Source: Vanrija pseudolonga | Taxonomy: Eukaryota > Basidiomycota > Tremellomycetes > Trichosporonales > Trichosporonaceae | Reading direction: 5' to 3' | NCBI RefSeq assembly: GCF_020906515.1 | Contig: NC_085850.1 | Coordinates: 186,001 to 250,000 of the forward strand | DNA: 64,000 bases | Shown here: piece by piece, positions 10,229-23,300 of the stretch | How positions within the stretch are numbered: the first letter of the stretch is position 1 | Layout of the letters: every line of letters begins with the position of its first letter | The notes under the pieces: generated by a model | The model's database searches: none | The model's input: the letters and a program-made list of their open reading frames with translations, nothing else | What the model was told of the DNA's origin: nothing | Program-made: the position numbers and the translations under genes

Positions 10229-12357
10229 TCATTGTCCCAAAGGTCGAATCATCTCCGGCAGCAAGAAGGTGTCGATCTGCTCCTCGCGATAGTCGTCCTG
10301 AATGATGGTTATGTTACCCGGGCTGAACAGCAGCGTGTCCTTGTTCTTGGGGAAGCTGTGGACCGGCCAGAAGGGGAACACGGCGGTGGTGTTGGGGTGA
10401 TCGACACCAGGCGGGGGCTCGAACGTGTTGGAGCGTCTTCTGCTGTCCTTTCCGTTCGGGTCGAGGTAGTAAGCAAAGTTGATCCTGGAAGTCAGCCCCG
10501 GCATGGTTGACAACGCACCAGTAGTTCATGATGGCCTCCGAGACCTCTACCTCTTCCGCAGTGTAGTTCGCCGTGACGTTGACTTGCCCAAACATGTAGG
10601 AAACGTCGTCGGCGTGAGCGACTGGGCGAGTGAGCCGTTGCTCCACAGTGGCGACCTACACCCATACATAGCCGGGGTAGTGGGGTTCTTTGTCTTCCAC
10701 AAGTAGGACCAGGTGTTGCAGTTGCCGTGTTTATTGGCGCTGCGGTGGAACCACCTACGTTTGCTCTCAAATGGCATATCGCCAAAGATCGCAGTCGTCT
10801 GCTTCCAGGCTGGCGGCTCCCCAAAGGTCTCGTTTCCTGTGCCAAAGGGCCTGGAGTGAGTTACATCTATATACACTGGAGGACTCACGATCCCACGGCC
10901 GGGTCATTGGGGTACATCTTGATGATCTTGTCCAGGAGCGGGTCAGGCAGCCCGTGGGGAAACATGCCTTTGATGAACTGTCTCGTGCCGTTCTCGTCCT
11001 TGGGGATTAGTGGATCAAAGACGAACACTGTGCCCCTGGCTGGTTAGCAAGGGGCCGATGCAGCGCGCCACTCACTCGTCGGCAACCGTACCGGAAATGA
11101 AGGGGATGTTGGCGACGTTCCCACGCTTGATAAGGTCGTACGGATGGTCGGGGAGGATCTCGCCATCAATGCTCGGAGCGTTGAAGTACGGCGCCATCCA
11201 GGTCAGGTTATTGTGGATGGCAATACTCGCGTTCCATACTTGCGGGCCCGGGAGAGCCTTCAAGCACGCCCATCGCGTCGTGTTGACTGGTGCAGCACAG
11301 CCTGCAAGTCGGGCAAACTCGTCGTAGGGCTCCTGCCAGGCCTCGTCGACGCGGTAGACCCCAGTCGCGGACGCAGGGCCCGACTGCATGATCTGACATC
11401 AGCCCCGAGTCACTGGTGCCAGCCGCGACTCACTGCGCCGCGGAACAGCTTCTGCTTCTTGTCAAGCATCATGATTGACACGGAGATCGCGCCAGCCGAG
11501 AGACCGAATACCGTGACCTAAACAGCAATCCGTGTCAGCTCGCTCGCTTGGTCGACCGGCGCGACTACCTTCTTGGGATCACCACCAAACCCTGCAATGT
11601 TGTCGCGCGCCCATTCGAGCGCCAGGATCTGGTCACGAAGCCCAAGGTTCCCTGCATTGTTCTTTGCAAAGTCGTCGCCGTACGGCCAGCCAAGGTATCC
11701 CAGTCGGTGGTTGGCCGTGACGAGGACGAACGGCCGGCCCTGTGATCTGTCAGAGGGCATTCGGCCACCTACGTGCTTGTGCTCACCGTGGCCGCTCCGT
11801 AGTTGACCAGATACGGAGAAGTGTACTTTGCGCTGTTGCCGCCGACAAAGCCGCCGCCATAGCTAGTGGCATGAGTGATACCCCCAGGGCCAAACTCACA
11901 TCCAGAACAGGACAGGGAGCTTGTCTTTGGGACTCGTGCCCACCGGCCGCTGGACATTGAGGTTCAAGCAGTCCTCGCTCATGTTATACGCGATCGCACT
12001 GTATGTAAGGTCCTGGGGGCATATGTCGCCCAGCTGGGTCGCGTCGACCGCGGCGCCGTACTCGGCCGGCAGGGGGTGCGCCCAGCGGAGATCGCCAGTG
12101 GCTGGTGTACCTCGTCAGCTCGTGAATCAAGCGTAGCGTAGGTTCTTACGGGGCTGGGCAAACGGGATCCCCCCGAACAGCTCGGCGCCGTTGAGCACCT
12201 TGCCAACGACAGCAACCTTGTTACCCCTCTGTTTGGTGGTCGCTGTGATCTTGCCATCGGGCGGCGTAGTGGTCGTTGGGCAGGGCTTGCCGCGCGGTAC
12301 GGCGGCGCTGAGCGCCGACGCGGCGCTGAGCACGAGGATGATGGTGCGCAGGAGCAT
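10229..12357 (-). CDS. Secreted carboxylesterase type B / lipase
   Basis: Alpha/beta-hydrolase of the carboxylesterase-B (cholinesterase-like) family, probably secreted: the protein starts with a signal peptide (MLLRTIILVLSAASALSAAVP). Visible landmarks in order: GKVLNGAELFGGIPFAQP, then AISAG-type core start, SEDCLNLNVQRP, VLVTANHRLGYLGWP, NLGLRDQILALEWARDNI with GGDP, and the nucleophile elbow FGLSAGA. A MQSGPAS strand, the substrate-lid region, SGTVADEGTVF and the catalytic-His segment AHADDVSYMFG follow. The elbow is GLSAG rather than the usual GESAG. Many N-x-S/T sequons fit secretion. About eight short introns; the stop (TGA) is at 10229-10231 after IRPLGQ. Substrates could be lipids or aromatic esters; not determinable here. 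Confidence 0.85.
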
Positions 12358-12877
12358 GGCCTCGAGCGGGTGGGGAAGATGAAGACACCGGCGACCTCGA
12401 CGACCGCTTTATGAACCTTTGGACCTCCGTAGCATCGGGTAGCTAGCTTGTCAGCTGCAATGAACACTAGTGACGTCAAGGTGGACATGGTAACGAGGTT
12501 GAAGCTCTGGACGGTGAAACAGCTCATGGCGAGGCATGTGACGGCAGCGTCGGCAAGTCCGAACATTGGTGGAAGGAACGCGGCACCATGGTGCAGCTCC
12601 TGCGCTGGTAAGTAGTTAAGCTCAGGTTGGATCGTTGTACGGGTAGAGTAGGTTTGCTGGGCCATGCCATGCCATGTCATGGGCGGCACGCCATGGTGGT
12701 GCTTCGTGCTCTGTCACCGTGGACCATGAGTTGATCCCTGCGAGCTTACAGATTCTGCTTCATACAGCTATCATAGTCCTGATGGCCTCACGATCCTTCA
12801 CGGTCAGCCGTCTCGCGGGGAACGTCGCCGCCCCCGCACCGACCGGCGCAACCATGTCCCTATACACCCCCTCGCTC
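12358..12877. other. Intergenic region, 520 bp
   Basis: Promoter of the esterase and 3' flank of the methyltransferase. The reading frames here are shadows. Nothing else recognised. Confidence 0.4.
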
Positions 12878-13811
12878 CTACTTGGTCAAGACGCCATACG
12901 CATGCGGCGTGCAGACGGCCCACTGCTCGTCGACGGGCGCAGCGAGGTCGACGCTCGTCCACGGCCCGGCCTTGAGCAGCGTCGCCTGGGTGTCGCGGCG
13001 GAGCTGGCATCCGCCCATGCATGTCGGCCAGAAGAGGTTGACGAAGGCTTGGACATGTCAGCAATGTGATCCGGCACTCCCACTCACCTTGGTACAGCGC
13101 CATGAACGTCCCCTGCTTCTTGTAGCACACGACGTGCTCGTACACGAACCACTTGCCCCCGGGCTTGAGGTACGTGTACAGCTCGGCGACGTTCTTCTCC
13201 GGCTCGGGGATGGAGCAGAGGCACATGATGGTCGCGATGCAGTCGATGCTCCCCTTCGCGATGCCCGTCTTGCCCATGTCCTGGATGCCGTAGGGCACGA
13301 TCTCGTACACGCCGTCCATGCCGGCCTCGGTGATGGCCTTGGCGAGGCCGTCGTGCTGGTCGGGGTTCGGCTCGACGCCGTACACCTTGGTGACGCCAGC
13401 GTGGGGCTTGCGCTGGCGAAGTCCGTCCGCGGTGTCGGCGTTGCCGCTGCTGCTGCTGCCGCGGCCGAGGTACTCCTCGGTGAAGATGGACACCCAGTTG
13501 CCCTGCCCCGGGCCAACTTCAACGACGTTGCCGTACACCCCGCCTTCAGCTTCGCTCTCTGGCAGGATGGCGCCGGCCTTGACGCGGCCCTGGAGGAGGG
13601 GGATCACGCGCGCTTCAGACGCCTTGCGCACCTCCGGTCCGGCCCACGACCAGAGGTTACCGAACCATCTGTCCTGGAACGTCGACCAGGTGAAGAGGGA
13701 GGCCCAGTCGCCGGCGCGGACGAGCGTGAAGATGGTCGTGGGGAGCTGCTTGAGCGACAGCGACAGGAAGACCCATGGCTCTGCGAGCAGTTCGAACGTG
13801 CTTGGAGCCAT
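12878..13811 (-). CDS. SAM-dependent methyltransferase (METTL7/TMT1-like)
   Basis: 297 residues, one 40-nt intron (13048-13087). Class I methyltransferase: motif I is VVEVGPGQGNWV at about residues 96-107, followed by the acidic strand YGVEPNP, the segment IDCIATIMCLCSIPEP (post-motif acidic Asp), and YLKPGGKWFVYEHV, typical of the METTL7/UbiE-like branch. The second exon has FVNLFWPTCMGGCQLRRDT, which matches the C-terminal WxxxxxGC-LxRDT element of METTL7-like proteins. The N-terminus holds a hydrophobic helix (about residues 13-30), so it may sit on the ER or lipid-droplet surface as METTL7 proteins do. The natural substrate of fungal members is unknown; thiol or lipid methylation is possible. 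Confidence 0.8.
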
Positions 13812-14316
13812 GGTGGGCTCGATGGTTCGAATGAGTGGGAAATGAAGAGGATGCAAGAGGCAAGGATCTTGGAATGCGATCTCTTGTACAGAATGACGCA
13901 TCAGAGATGAGGCCAGGCCAGGGTGCGGCAACGTCGGGCCATTGCCGACCCGAAGGGAGGATGCCAAGGCCAAAGTGCCACCCTTCCCTCCCCTCCCCTC
14001 CTTCGCCCTGCCCGCCCTGGTGTCTGCTTCGGTTACTCTCTCGGTTGCCCCGCCAGCCTGCCAGATGCCAGATGCACCAGATCTCGATCGATCGTTGCTA
14101 CTCGTTCAACTCCTGGTGCATGAACCTTCGTACTGTTTCAACTACTCTCCTCGCGCTATAAGCATCTAAATGAGTGTGGGGGGAATGTAGTCGACTTGTC
14201 TCTTCTTCACGGGCCAGTGGGTTAAAGCGAATGTGGGTAATGTTCCGTCCGAGTCTGTTATGATCTTGATCTTGATCTTGTTCTCTAATCTAAATGGGTC
14301 TTGTCACAGGTAAAAG
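13812..14316. other. Intergenic region with short (GATCTT)n
   Basis: Promoter of the methyltransferase and 3' flank of the giant gene. About three copies of GATCTT lie at 14262-14280. A pyrimidine-rich stretch lies near 13975-14050. No gene seen. Confidence 0.4.
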
Positions 14317-17300
14317 TTACGCCTTTGAATACGTGAGGATCTCAAACGAGGACGCGGTGACATCGCGGCCGTCTTGGGCAATGTTGGCATGCTCGTCGGT
14401 GACAATGAGCTCTGAGGCCAGAGTCAGCAACGGCAGGCGAAGGAGCATCGCGTCACGACTCACTGCCGGGGATGACGCCTTGGCTCTCGAGCTCGGCGCG
14501 CACGACGAGGATGGCGCGACCATCACGCTCGCGACCACCCTCGACGGGCTTGAAGCCGCCAGTGTTGGCACCGTAGCCGGGGCGGCTGGGAATCCACTGC
14601 ACCGCAGCCGAGGATCCACAGAGGACCTCGAACGCGGCCGAGGGGACCTCCTGGCCCTTGAACGCGACGCTGCTGCGCTCCGCGAGGTGGCGTCCGGCCC
14701 TGGCGACGTGTTAGCGCTGCTCCCATGTCCTATGACACAGCTACTCACTTGCCGACCTGGACACCACCGCTCAGGAAGAAGCGGGCAGCGTACAGCGTCC
14801 TCTTCCTGCCGTCGGCGTCGACGTCGTAGCCGGCCGGGATGGCGTCGAGCGGGAACGCGCCACCCTCGACCAGGTGCCAGCGCACAGCGGGCAGGACCTC
14901 GCCCTGCAGCTGGGCAGTCACGTATCCGTTGGTGCGGCCACGGGCAGCGACGAGCCATGTCTCGCGGAAATAGCCGTACTGTTGATAGAAGTTGGCGAGG
15001 GCCACCTGGCGGACGACCTCGTCCTCGACGTTGTCAGAGTACGGCAGGACACCGACGCCGCTCGTGCGGTAGCGGTGGCGGCCGAGGAGCTCGTCGTGAA
15101 TGATGCTGGGGGTACGCGAGTGGTGCGACTCTTCGTGGGCAATGTCGGCGTTCGACTCGCCGCTGAGGGCGCCGAGCCTCTTCCAAGCCGTTGACCGGGA
15201 TGGAGCCTGCGGGGCGTCAGCCACAGCTCGTTAGGTGCCACTTACATCATCGCCAGAGTGGGACGTGGTCGCCTCGTACTGCGAACCAGAGTACCTCACA
15301 ATGTCGCCGGCGTCGTAGTGGACGTTCCTCCTCCAGATCTGGGGGAGGAGGGGCGACCGCTCGGCGACAGGCGTCTGAGGCGCGGACTGGGGGGCAGACT
15401 GGGGTTGCTCGCCGAAGTACTTGGGCTCGGGGTGGGGCGATGCGGGCACAAACTCAAAGTCGTCGTCGGTGTTCTGGCTCGCGGGGGCAGGAGCCTCGAC
15501 AACCTCGGCGGACTCGGGGGTAGATGGGTCACTGACGGCGACCCACTGGTCGTCGTCACTGGTGGAGTCGTCGGAGACGGCCTTCCAGTAGGCGGCGGCA
15601 ACGTCGTTTCCGTCGGCGGGGGCCTGGGTAGTCAGCGGATGCCAACAGGGCTCCACTCACAGTGCTACCGCTGACATGCTCGACAGCAGCGCGCCACTTC
15701 TTGTCACCGGCAGACACGACAGCCCGGACCTCGTAGTCGACATCGGGTGCCCAGGTAACCGGGTGCTCGAGCGACTCCTCGGCCGAGATGATGCGCGTGG
15801 CGGCCTTGTGGACCGTCTCGAGCTGGAGTCCATCGCTGTCGTCGTCGGTCGCCTCGGTAATGATGACAGCCGCAATGTCGTCGTTATTGTCCTCATTGTT
15901 GTTGTTGATATCCTTGTTGTCTTCAAAGTTGTTCTCCTTCTGAATCTTCTTCTCGTTCTCGCTCTCGCTCTCGTTCTGAATCTTCTCCTTCTCAATCTCC
16001 TTGCTCTCTTCAACCTTGGTACTCTCTCCGTCCTTGCTCTCATCCAACTCCGTCTGCGTACCGCGGTTAATCTCCATAGCAAGTCATAGAATCCGGCAGG
16101 TGCCAGGACGACTCGCCTCCGACTTCTTCTTGTCGTGCTTTACCTTGCCGTTATTGCCAACCTTGGGCGCGTCCCCCTCGGAGGCGGGCTCGGTGGCCTC
16201 AGCCTCGGGAGCGACCTCGCTCAGGGTAGCGGTGAAGACCGCAGCCTCCTCAGCGGTGATGTTGACGTCTTGGGTGACAGGGGCGTCGGCCTTGGGCTCT
16301 TCGACCGGAACAACTTCCTCAACCGTAGGCTCTTCGGCCTCTTGGACGGCGGGGGCGGGGGCGGGGGCGACGACTTGGGGCTCGGGAACAACTTCAGCCG
16401 CAACAGCAACCTCTTCAGCTTGGGGAACAGGTGGGGCAGGTGCATCTGTAGCAGGCTGGTGCGGTCAGCCTGTGGGATAAATGAGGGGGACTTACAGCAT
16501 GCGACTCCTCGATAGCCTGAGCAATCGCGGACTCGACGGTGACGTCGGCCTCGGCAGTCTTGGGGACCTCCTTGGCGGCGACCTCCTTGGGGGCTTCAGT
16601 AGCGACAACAGGCTCGACGGCGGGAGTCACGGCCGGCTCGACGACGGGCTCGGCCACAGCCTCAACAACGGGAGCAGCGACGGGCTCAATGACGGGGGCG
16701 GCGACGGGCTCCGGGATGGCCTGGACGACAGGGGCGACGGCGGACTCAACAGCCACAGGAGCGACCTCCTCGACGACCTTCACGATGGGCTCAGCGGCCT
16801 TCTCGACAATGGGCGCGGCGACCTCGACGACGGGCTCTGGGACCTCGGGGGCCTCAGCAACAGGAGCAGCGACAGGCTCCTGAACGGCCTCGACGACAGG
16901 CTCCGGGACAGCGACGTTGACCTCCTCGACAGGCTCGGGGACAGCAGCCACCACCACGGGCTCGGTGGCGGGGATCACGGGCTCCTCGACGGCCGCCTTG
17001 ACAATAGGCTCCTCGACGACGGTCTCCTTGACAGCGACCTCCTTGGCGGGCTCCTCGGCGGCAACGACGACGGGGACGACGACGGCAGGCTCCTCGGTGG
17101 TGGAGGAGACGACGGGCTCCTCAACCTTGACGGGCTCATCGACAACAACCTCCTTGACGGGCTCGGCCACAGCGACGGGCTCGACGACGGCGGCGACGGC
17201 GACGGGCTCTTCAACGGCAGCGACGGGCTCCTCGACCACAGCGACCTTGACGGCCTCTTCGGCGACGACCTTGATGGGCTCCTCGGCAACGACCTTGACG

Positions 17301-20300
17301 GGCTCCTGAGCGCCGACAGGCTCCTGAGCGGCGACAGGCTCCTGAGCGGCCTCGGCGACGACAGCCTCCTGAACGGCAGCGACAACGACGGCCTCCTCAG
17401 AAGGGGCAACCTTCACGGGCTCCTCCGCGACGACCTCCTTGGTCACAACCTCGGGAGCGGGCTGAGCCTCCTCGACCTTCACGACGGGCTCATCGACCAT
17501 GATGGTGGCGGCAATCTCCTCGACGACATTGTCAACAGGCTCCTCGATGACAACGGCGGCAGGTTCAGTGGCTGCAACTTCCGGGACGACCTCCTTGGCG
17601 GCTGGGGTGTCGACAACGGCGGGGACAACAACCTCCGCCACAACGACTGGCGCCTCGGCGACAGGCTGCTCGGCGACAGCGACGGGGGCCTCGACCTTGA
17701 CGGGAACCTCCTCGACCTTGGCAGGAACCTCCTCGACCTTGGCAGGAGCGACCTCCTCCTTCACAGGAGCGACCTCTTCCACCTTGACAGGAGCGGCCTC
17801 TTGAACGACAGGCTCCTGGACGATGGGCTCGATGGGGGTGACCTCGACAGGGGCGACCTCAACAGGGGCGACCTCGACAGCGGCGACCTCAACGGGGATC
17901 TCCTTGACAGGCGCCTTCTCGACAATGGGCTGCTCGACGACCGGCTCTGGGGTAGTGGGCTCGGGGGCAGCGACGGCCTCCGGAACAGCCTCCTTGACCT
18001 GCTCGACGACGGGCTCGGCGATAGGCTCGACAGGCGCCTCAACAACAGCCTCGACAGCAGCAGCGATAACGACGGGAGCGGCGACCTCGACAGCGACCGG
18101 GGCGGCGGCCTCGACAGCGACCGGAACGATCTCGACCACGGTCATCTCGACCATGGTCTCAGCAACCGGGGCAGGCGCCTCGACGACGACAGCCTTGACA
18201 ACGGGCTCCTCCACAACCTCAGCAACAACCACGGGGGCAGTCACCTTAGGAGCGGCCTCCTTCACGGTCTCTTGAACGACCTCGGTGGGGGCAGCAGCCG
18301 GGGCAACGGCCTCCTCGACGACCTCCTTCACCTCAGCGGCGACGGGGGCGGCGGCGGCGGCCTGGATCTGCTCGGCAGCGGCCTCCGCCTTGATGAACTC
18401 GGGGATGGCGGTGTTGGGCGGGGTCTGGGTCGTGTTCTCCGGCTCCTTGATCTCGGCAACGGGGGCGGTGGCCTCGGCGACAACCTCCTTCACCTGCTCA
18501 ACCACAGGCTCTGGAACAGTGGCAGCCTCCACAGGGGCAACGACGTCGGCCGCGGCAGACTCAGCAACAGGAGCGGTGTCCTGGGCCGGAGCGGCCTCGA
18601 CAACAGGAGCAACCTCGGTGGCAGGAGCGGCCTCGACGACAGGCGTGGCTTCGACAACAGGAGCAGCCTCGGCGACAACTTCCTTGACCTCAACGACCTG
18701 AATGGTCAGCAGGTGATCCGAAGGTACTAGCTTACCTCTGCAACGACAGGAGCCGAAGCCTTGACAGTCTTGACCTCCTCAACGGGCGCGATAACCTCGG
18801 AAACGGTCTCCACGGGGGTGGTGATCTCCTCGACCTCGACCTCGGCGATGGTGCTGATCTGCTGGGGCTCCTCGACCTCCTTGTCGTCAGCGATGAGGGA
18901 CTCCTGGACGATATTGGCGACCGGCTCATCGACAGCAACCTCCTGAGGCACCTCCTGGACGGGAAGGTCCTCAACGGTCTCCGCGACGGTGGCCTCCTCA
19001 ACGACCTCAGGGACGGCGACGGCCTCCGCGACAGTCGCAACCTCGGCGACGGGGGCAGGGGTGGCGACAACAGGCTCCTCCACGGCGACGGGCTCGGTGT
19101 CGACAACAACAGAGGCCTCGACGACAACCGGGGGCTCGACGGGGGCAACCTCAGCCTCAACCATCGCAGGGGCAGGAGTAGCGACCTCAGCCTCCTTTAC
19201 GGGAACGGGGGCGATGACCTCCGCCTCAACAACAGCCGGGGCCTCGGTGATAACCTCCTTCTCGACAACAACGGGAGCCGGGGCGATGACCTCAGCCTCA
19301 ACGACGGCGGGAGTCTCGACAGCGACGGGAGCCTCAGTGACGGTGATGGCCTCCACGACAGCGGGGGCGACAGCGACAACCTCAGCGACGGCAGCCACAG
19401 GGACCACCTCCGCCTCAACAGCGGCGGGGGCGGAGGCAGGCTCGGCCTTCACCACAGGCTCCTCAACAACGGCGACGGCCTCAGCCACCTGTCTGATTAG
19501 TTGTTGTTCTCGTATGAAGACTCACCTTCTCCTCGGCAACCACGGCTGGCGCGGGGGCGGCTATCTCCTCCGTAGCGACCGCCTTGGGGGTCACCTCCTT
19601 AGGGGTAACCTCAACAACCTCCTCCTTGGTGTCAACAGGGGCGGCGACGACGACAAGCTCCGCAACAGGCTCGGGGACAGCAACAGTCTCCACGGCAGCC
19701 GGAGCCTCAACGACAACCTCGGCGACAGTCTGAACGGTCTCGACAACGGGGGCCGGGGTAACGTCCTCGACCTCGGCAGCAGGAGCAGTGACGGCCTCCT
19801 CGACCACGGCAGGGACCTCAGGCTGGAGAATGTCAGTAAGAGATATCGCTTGAACGCAACGAACCTTAACCTCGTCCTTGATCTCCTCCTTGACCTCTTC
19901 CTTGATCTCCTCTTTGACGACTTCGTTGACCTCCTCCTTGATCTCCTCCGCAACCTCCTTGGGAGCCTCGACAACCGGCTCGGTAGTGGCAATGGTCACC
20001 TCCTCGATAGGGGCCTGCTCAACCTGAGCAGGAGCAGCGGCGACCTCCTCAACAGCAGCAACCTCCTGAACGGGAGCAGCAGCGGGAGTCTCGGCGATGA
20101 CTTCAGCAACGACCGCGGTCTCAGCCTCGGCAACGACAGGGACGGTCTCGGCAACCGGCTTGACCTCCTCAACTGTGGCGGGAACAGCGATCTCGGCGGC
20201 AGGGGTAGCGACCTCAGCGGCGGGAGTAGCGACTTCGACGGCGGGAGTGGCGACCTCGACGGCGGTGGTAGCGACCTCCACGCCAGGAGTCTCGGTCACA

Positions 20301-23300
20301 GCAGGAGCAGGGACAACAGGAGCGTCCACAACAGGAACAGTCTCGACGGCAGGAGCAGCCTCAACGACGGGGGCAGCCTGGACGGGAGCGACCACGGCGA
20401 CAGGTGCGGCCTCGACAACGGGGGCCACGGGCTCGGCAGTGGGAGCGGGAGTAACCTCAGCCTCGACGTTGGCCTCAGGGGTAACAGCCTCGACGACAGG
20501 AACCTCCTTGGTCTCGAGAACGGGGACCTCGGGCTCGGCGGCGGGGACAACGACCTCGGCGACGGTGGCGACAGGCTCGGCGACGGTGGCGACAGGCTCG
20601 GCGGGGGCAGTGACGGGCTCGGCAAGGGCAGCGACGGGCTCGGCGACGGTAACGGCAGGCTCGGAAGCAGCGACAACAGGCCCAGCAGCAGTGGCAGCGG
20701 GCTCAGCTGGGGCGGCCACAACGGGCTCGGCGATAGCCTCGACCTTGGGCTCATCGATCACCCCAGCAGGGGCAATCTCGGGCTTGGCCTCCTCGACAAC
20801 GGTGGAAGTGGCAATCTCGGGCTGGACAGGGACGGCGACGACCTCCACCACCGGCTCCTGAACAGCGACCGGAGCAGGCTGAACCTCTGCCTCGACAACG
20901 GGGGCAGGAGTGGCTTCAACAGATGCGGGCGTCGATTCGACGGGAGCGGCGACAGGGGTTGCGGCGACAGCCTCAGCAACGGTAGCGGCCACCTCGGCGG
21001 TTTCCACACTGGGGGCGACCTCGACAACGGGGGCGACCTCCGCGACGGGAGCGACCTCGACAACGGGGGCGGCCTCAACGACAGGGGCGGCGACCTCAAC
21101 GACAGGGACAGCGGCCTCGACGACAGGGGCCGCGGTCTCGGCCACGGGCGTTGGCTCGGCGATAGGAGTGGCCTCCACGACGGCGACGGGCTCCGGAACG
21201 GCCTCGAGGACGGGAGTAGCCACGATGACAACCTCTGCCGCGGGGGCAGTGTCAATCACGGGCTCAACCTCGGCGACGGGGCCCTCCACCACGGGCTGCT
21301 GAACCTCCACAATCGACTCCGCTGCGCGAGCAACCTCGACATCGATGGGGGTCTCAGCGATCACAGCCTCGGCGACAGGGGTGGCGGGTGTCTCCACCTT
21401 GACCTCGACAATCTCTTGAGCGGCAGCCTCTTGCTTGGGCTCCTCGACCTTGACGACCTTCTCAGTGACGAGAGCAGCTTCCTCCGAGGCGGGGGCAGGA
21501 GCGACCTCCTCAACGGTAGGAGCGACCTCCTCAACGACGGCGACTTCCGCGACGGGCGTGGCCTCCACAACAGCGGGGGCGACGACAGCCTTCTCGAGAA
21601 CAGCCGGGGCGGTCTCAACGATGGGGGTGGTCTCAACTTCGACGGCCTTGGGGGCCTCGACGGCAGGGACGGCATCGGCGATCACTGGTTTCTCGACCTC
21701 GACCTCCTTGGGAGCGGGGGTAGACTCGACCACCGCCTCCGTGGCGGGGGCCGGGGCAGGGACCTTGGCGGGCTTCTCCACCTCAGTAACAGCCTTTACC
21801 TCCTCGACGACCTCGGCGACAACCTCCACGGGCGTCTGAGTCTCGGCGACAGGAGCCTCAGACTTGACCTCAGCAACGGGCTCGGGCGCCGCCACAACGG
21901 CCTCCGGAACAGGGGCCGGAGCAGCCTCCACGACGGACTCCGTCGAAACGACGGCGGCCTTAGCAGGGGCCTCAACGGTGGGTGCGGGGGCCTCAACGGG
22001 AGCGGCAGTCTCGACGACGGGGGCGACGGCCTCAACAACGGGGGCGATGACCTCAGCGACAGGTGCGGGGGCAGGGGTGGCGGCCTCCGCCACGGGAGCG
22101 ACGACCGCTTCCACGGGAGCGGCGGCCTCCGCAACAGCGGCGGGAGTCTCAACTGGAGTGGTAGTTTCAACGGCAGGAGTGGCGACCTCGACGACCGGAG
22201 CAACAGGCTCGGCGATGGCGACCTCGACCTCGGCCACGGGCTTGGCAGCCTCGACCACCTCAGGCACGGCTGGGGCCTCGACAGTCACTTCGACGGCAGC
22301 AACAGCCTCGATGGCCACAGGAGTGGGCTCGACCTCGACCACAGCGACAGGAGCCGAGACCTCAACGGCGACCGGGACCTCGGTAACGGCCTCAGGGATA
22401 GGCTCAGCGTCGGCGACGACGGCCACAACCTCGATGGGAGCGGCAGTCACGGGCTCCGCCTCAATGGGAGCGACTTCGACAGCAGCGGGAACAGGGGCGA
22501 CCACCTCAGCGGTAGAGGCGATGACCTGCTCGGCGATAGGCTCAGCGACCACAACGGGCGCCTCCTTCGTAGCCTCCTCTTGAGCGGGCGAAACCTCGGC
22601 GATAGTCTCGACCTTGGTCTCCTCGACAGGCGCCTTCACCTCCACGGTGTCGACGACGGGCACGGCCTCGGTGACGGAAACGGCCTCGGCGACCACCTCC
22701 ACGACGGGGGCGGTCTCGACGACGGGGACGGTCTCGACAACGGGGCTGGCCTCGATGATGGGAGTGACCTCAACGACGGGGGTGGCCTCGACGATGGGGG
22801 CGGCCTCGACAGCGGGGACGACGGCGGGGCTGACCTCAATAGGCACAACCTCGACGGGAGCGGCGACGACAGGAGTGATCTCCACGACCTCGACCTTGGC
22901 GGGCTCGGCAACCACGATGGCCTCGACAACGGGCGCAGCCTCAACGACCGGGGCAGCATCAGCAACCACAGCCTTGACAACGGCAGTGACAACCTCGGCG
23001 GCGGGGGCAGGCGTCTCGTTGACGACGGTGGGCTGAACCTCGACGATGGCGACGGGCTCGACGTCGAGGACGGCGGGGACCTCGACGGTCTCCACAGGGG
23101 TGGCGGCCTCCTCGACAGGAACAGCGACTTCCTCGACGGGGACAACCATCTCCTCAACCGTGGCGGCCGAGGTAGTCTCAGTGGGTGCAGCCTTAGCAGC
23201 CTCAACCTCAGCCACGGGAGCGACCTCGGCAGGGGCGACCGGGGCGACTTCAGGAACGACCTGGGGCTCGACGGGGGCAACCACGGCCTCGGCCTCAGCC

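Noticed and set aside
16060-16120. Splitting the giant gene into two at the stop near 16085
   Set aside because: Only a few bases would separate the stop from the next ATG, too few for a terminator and promoter, and a normal-sized intron removes the stop. The same module type lies on both sides.
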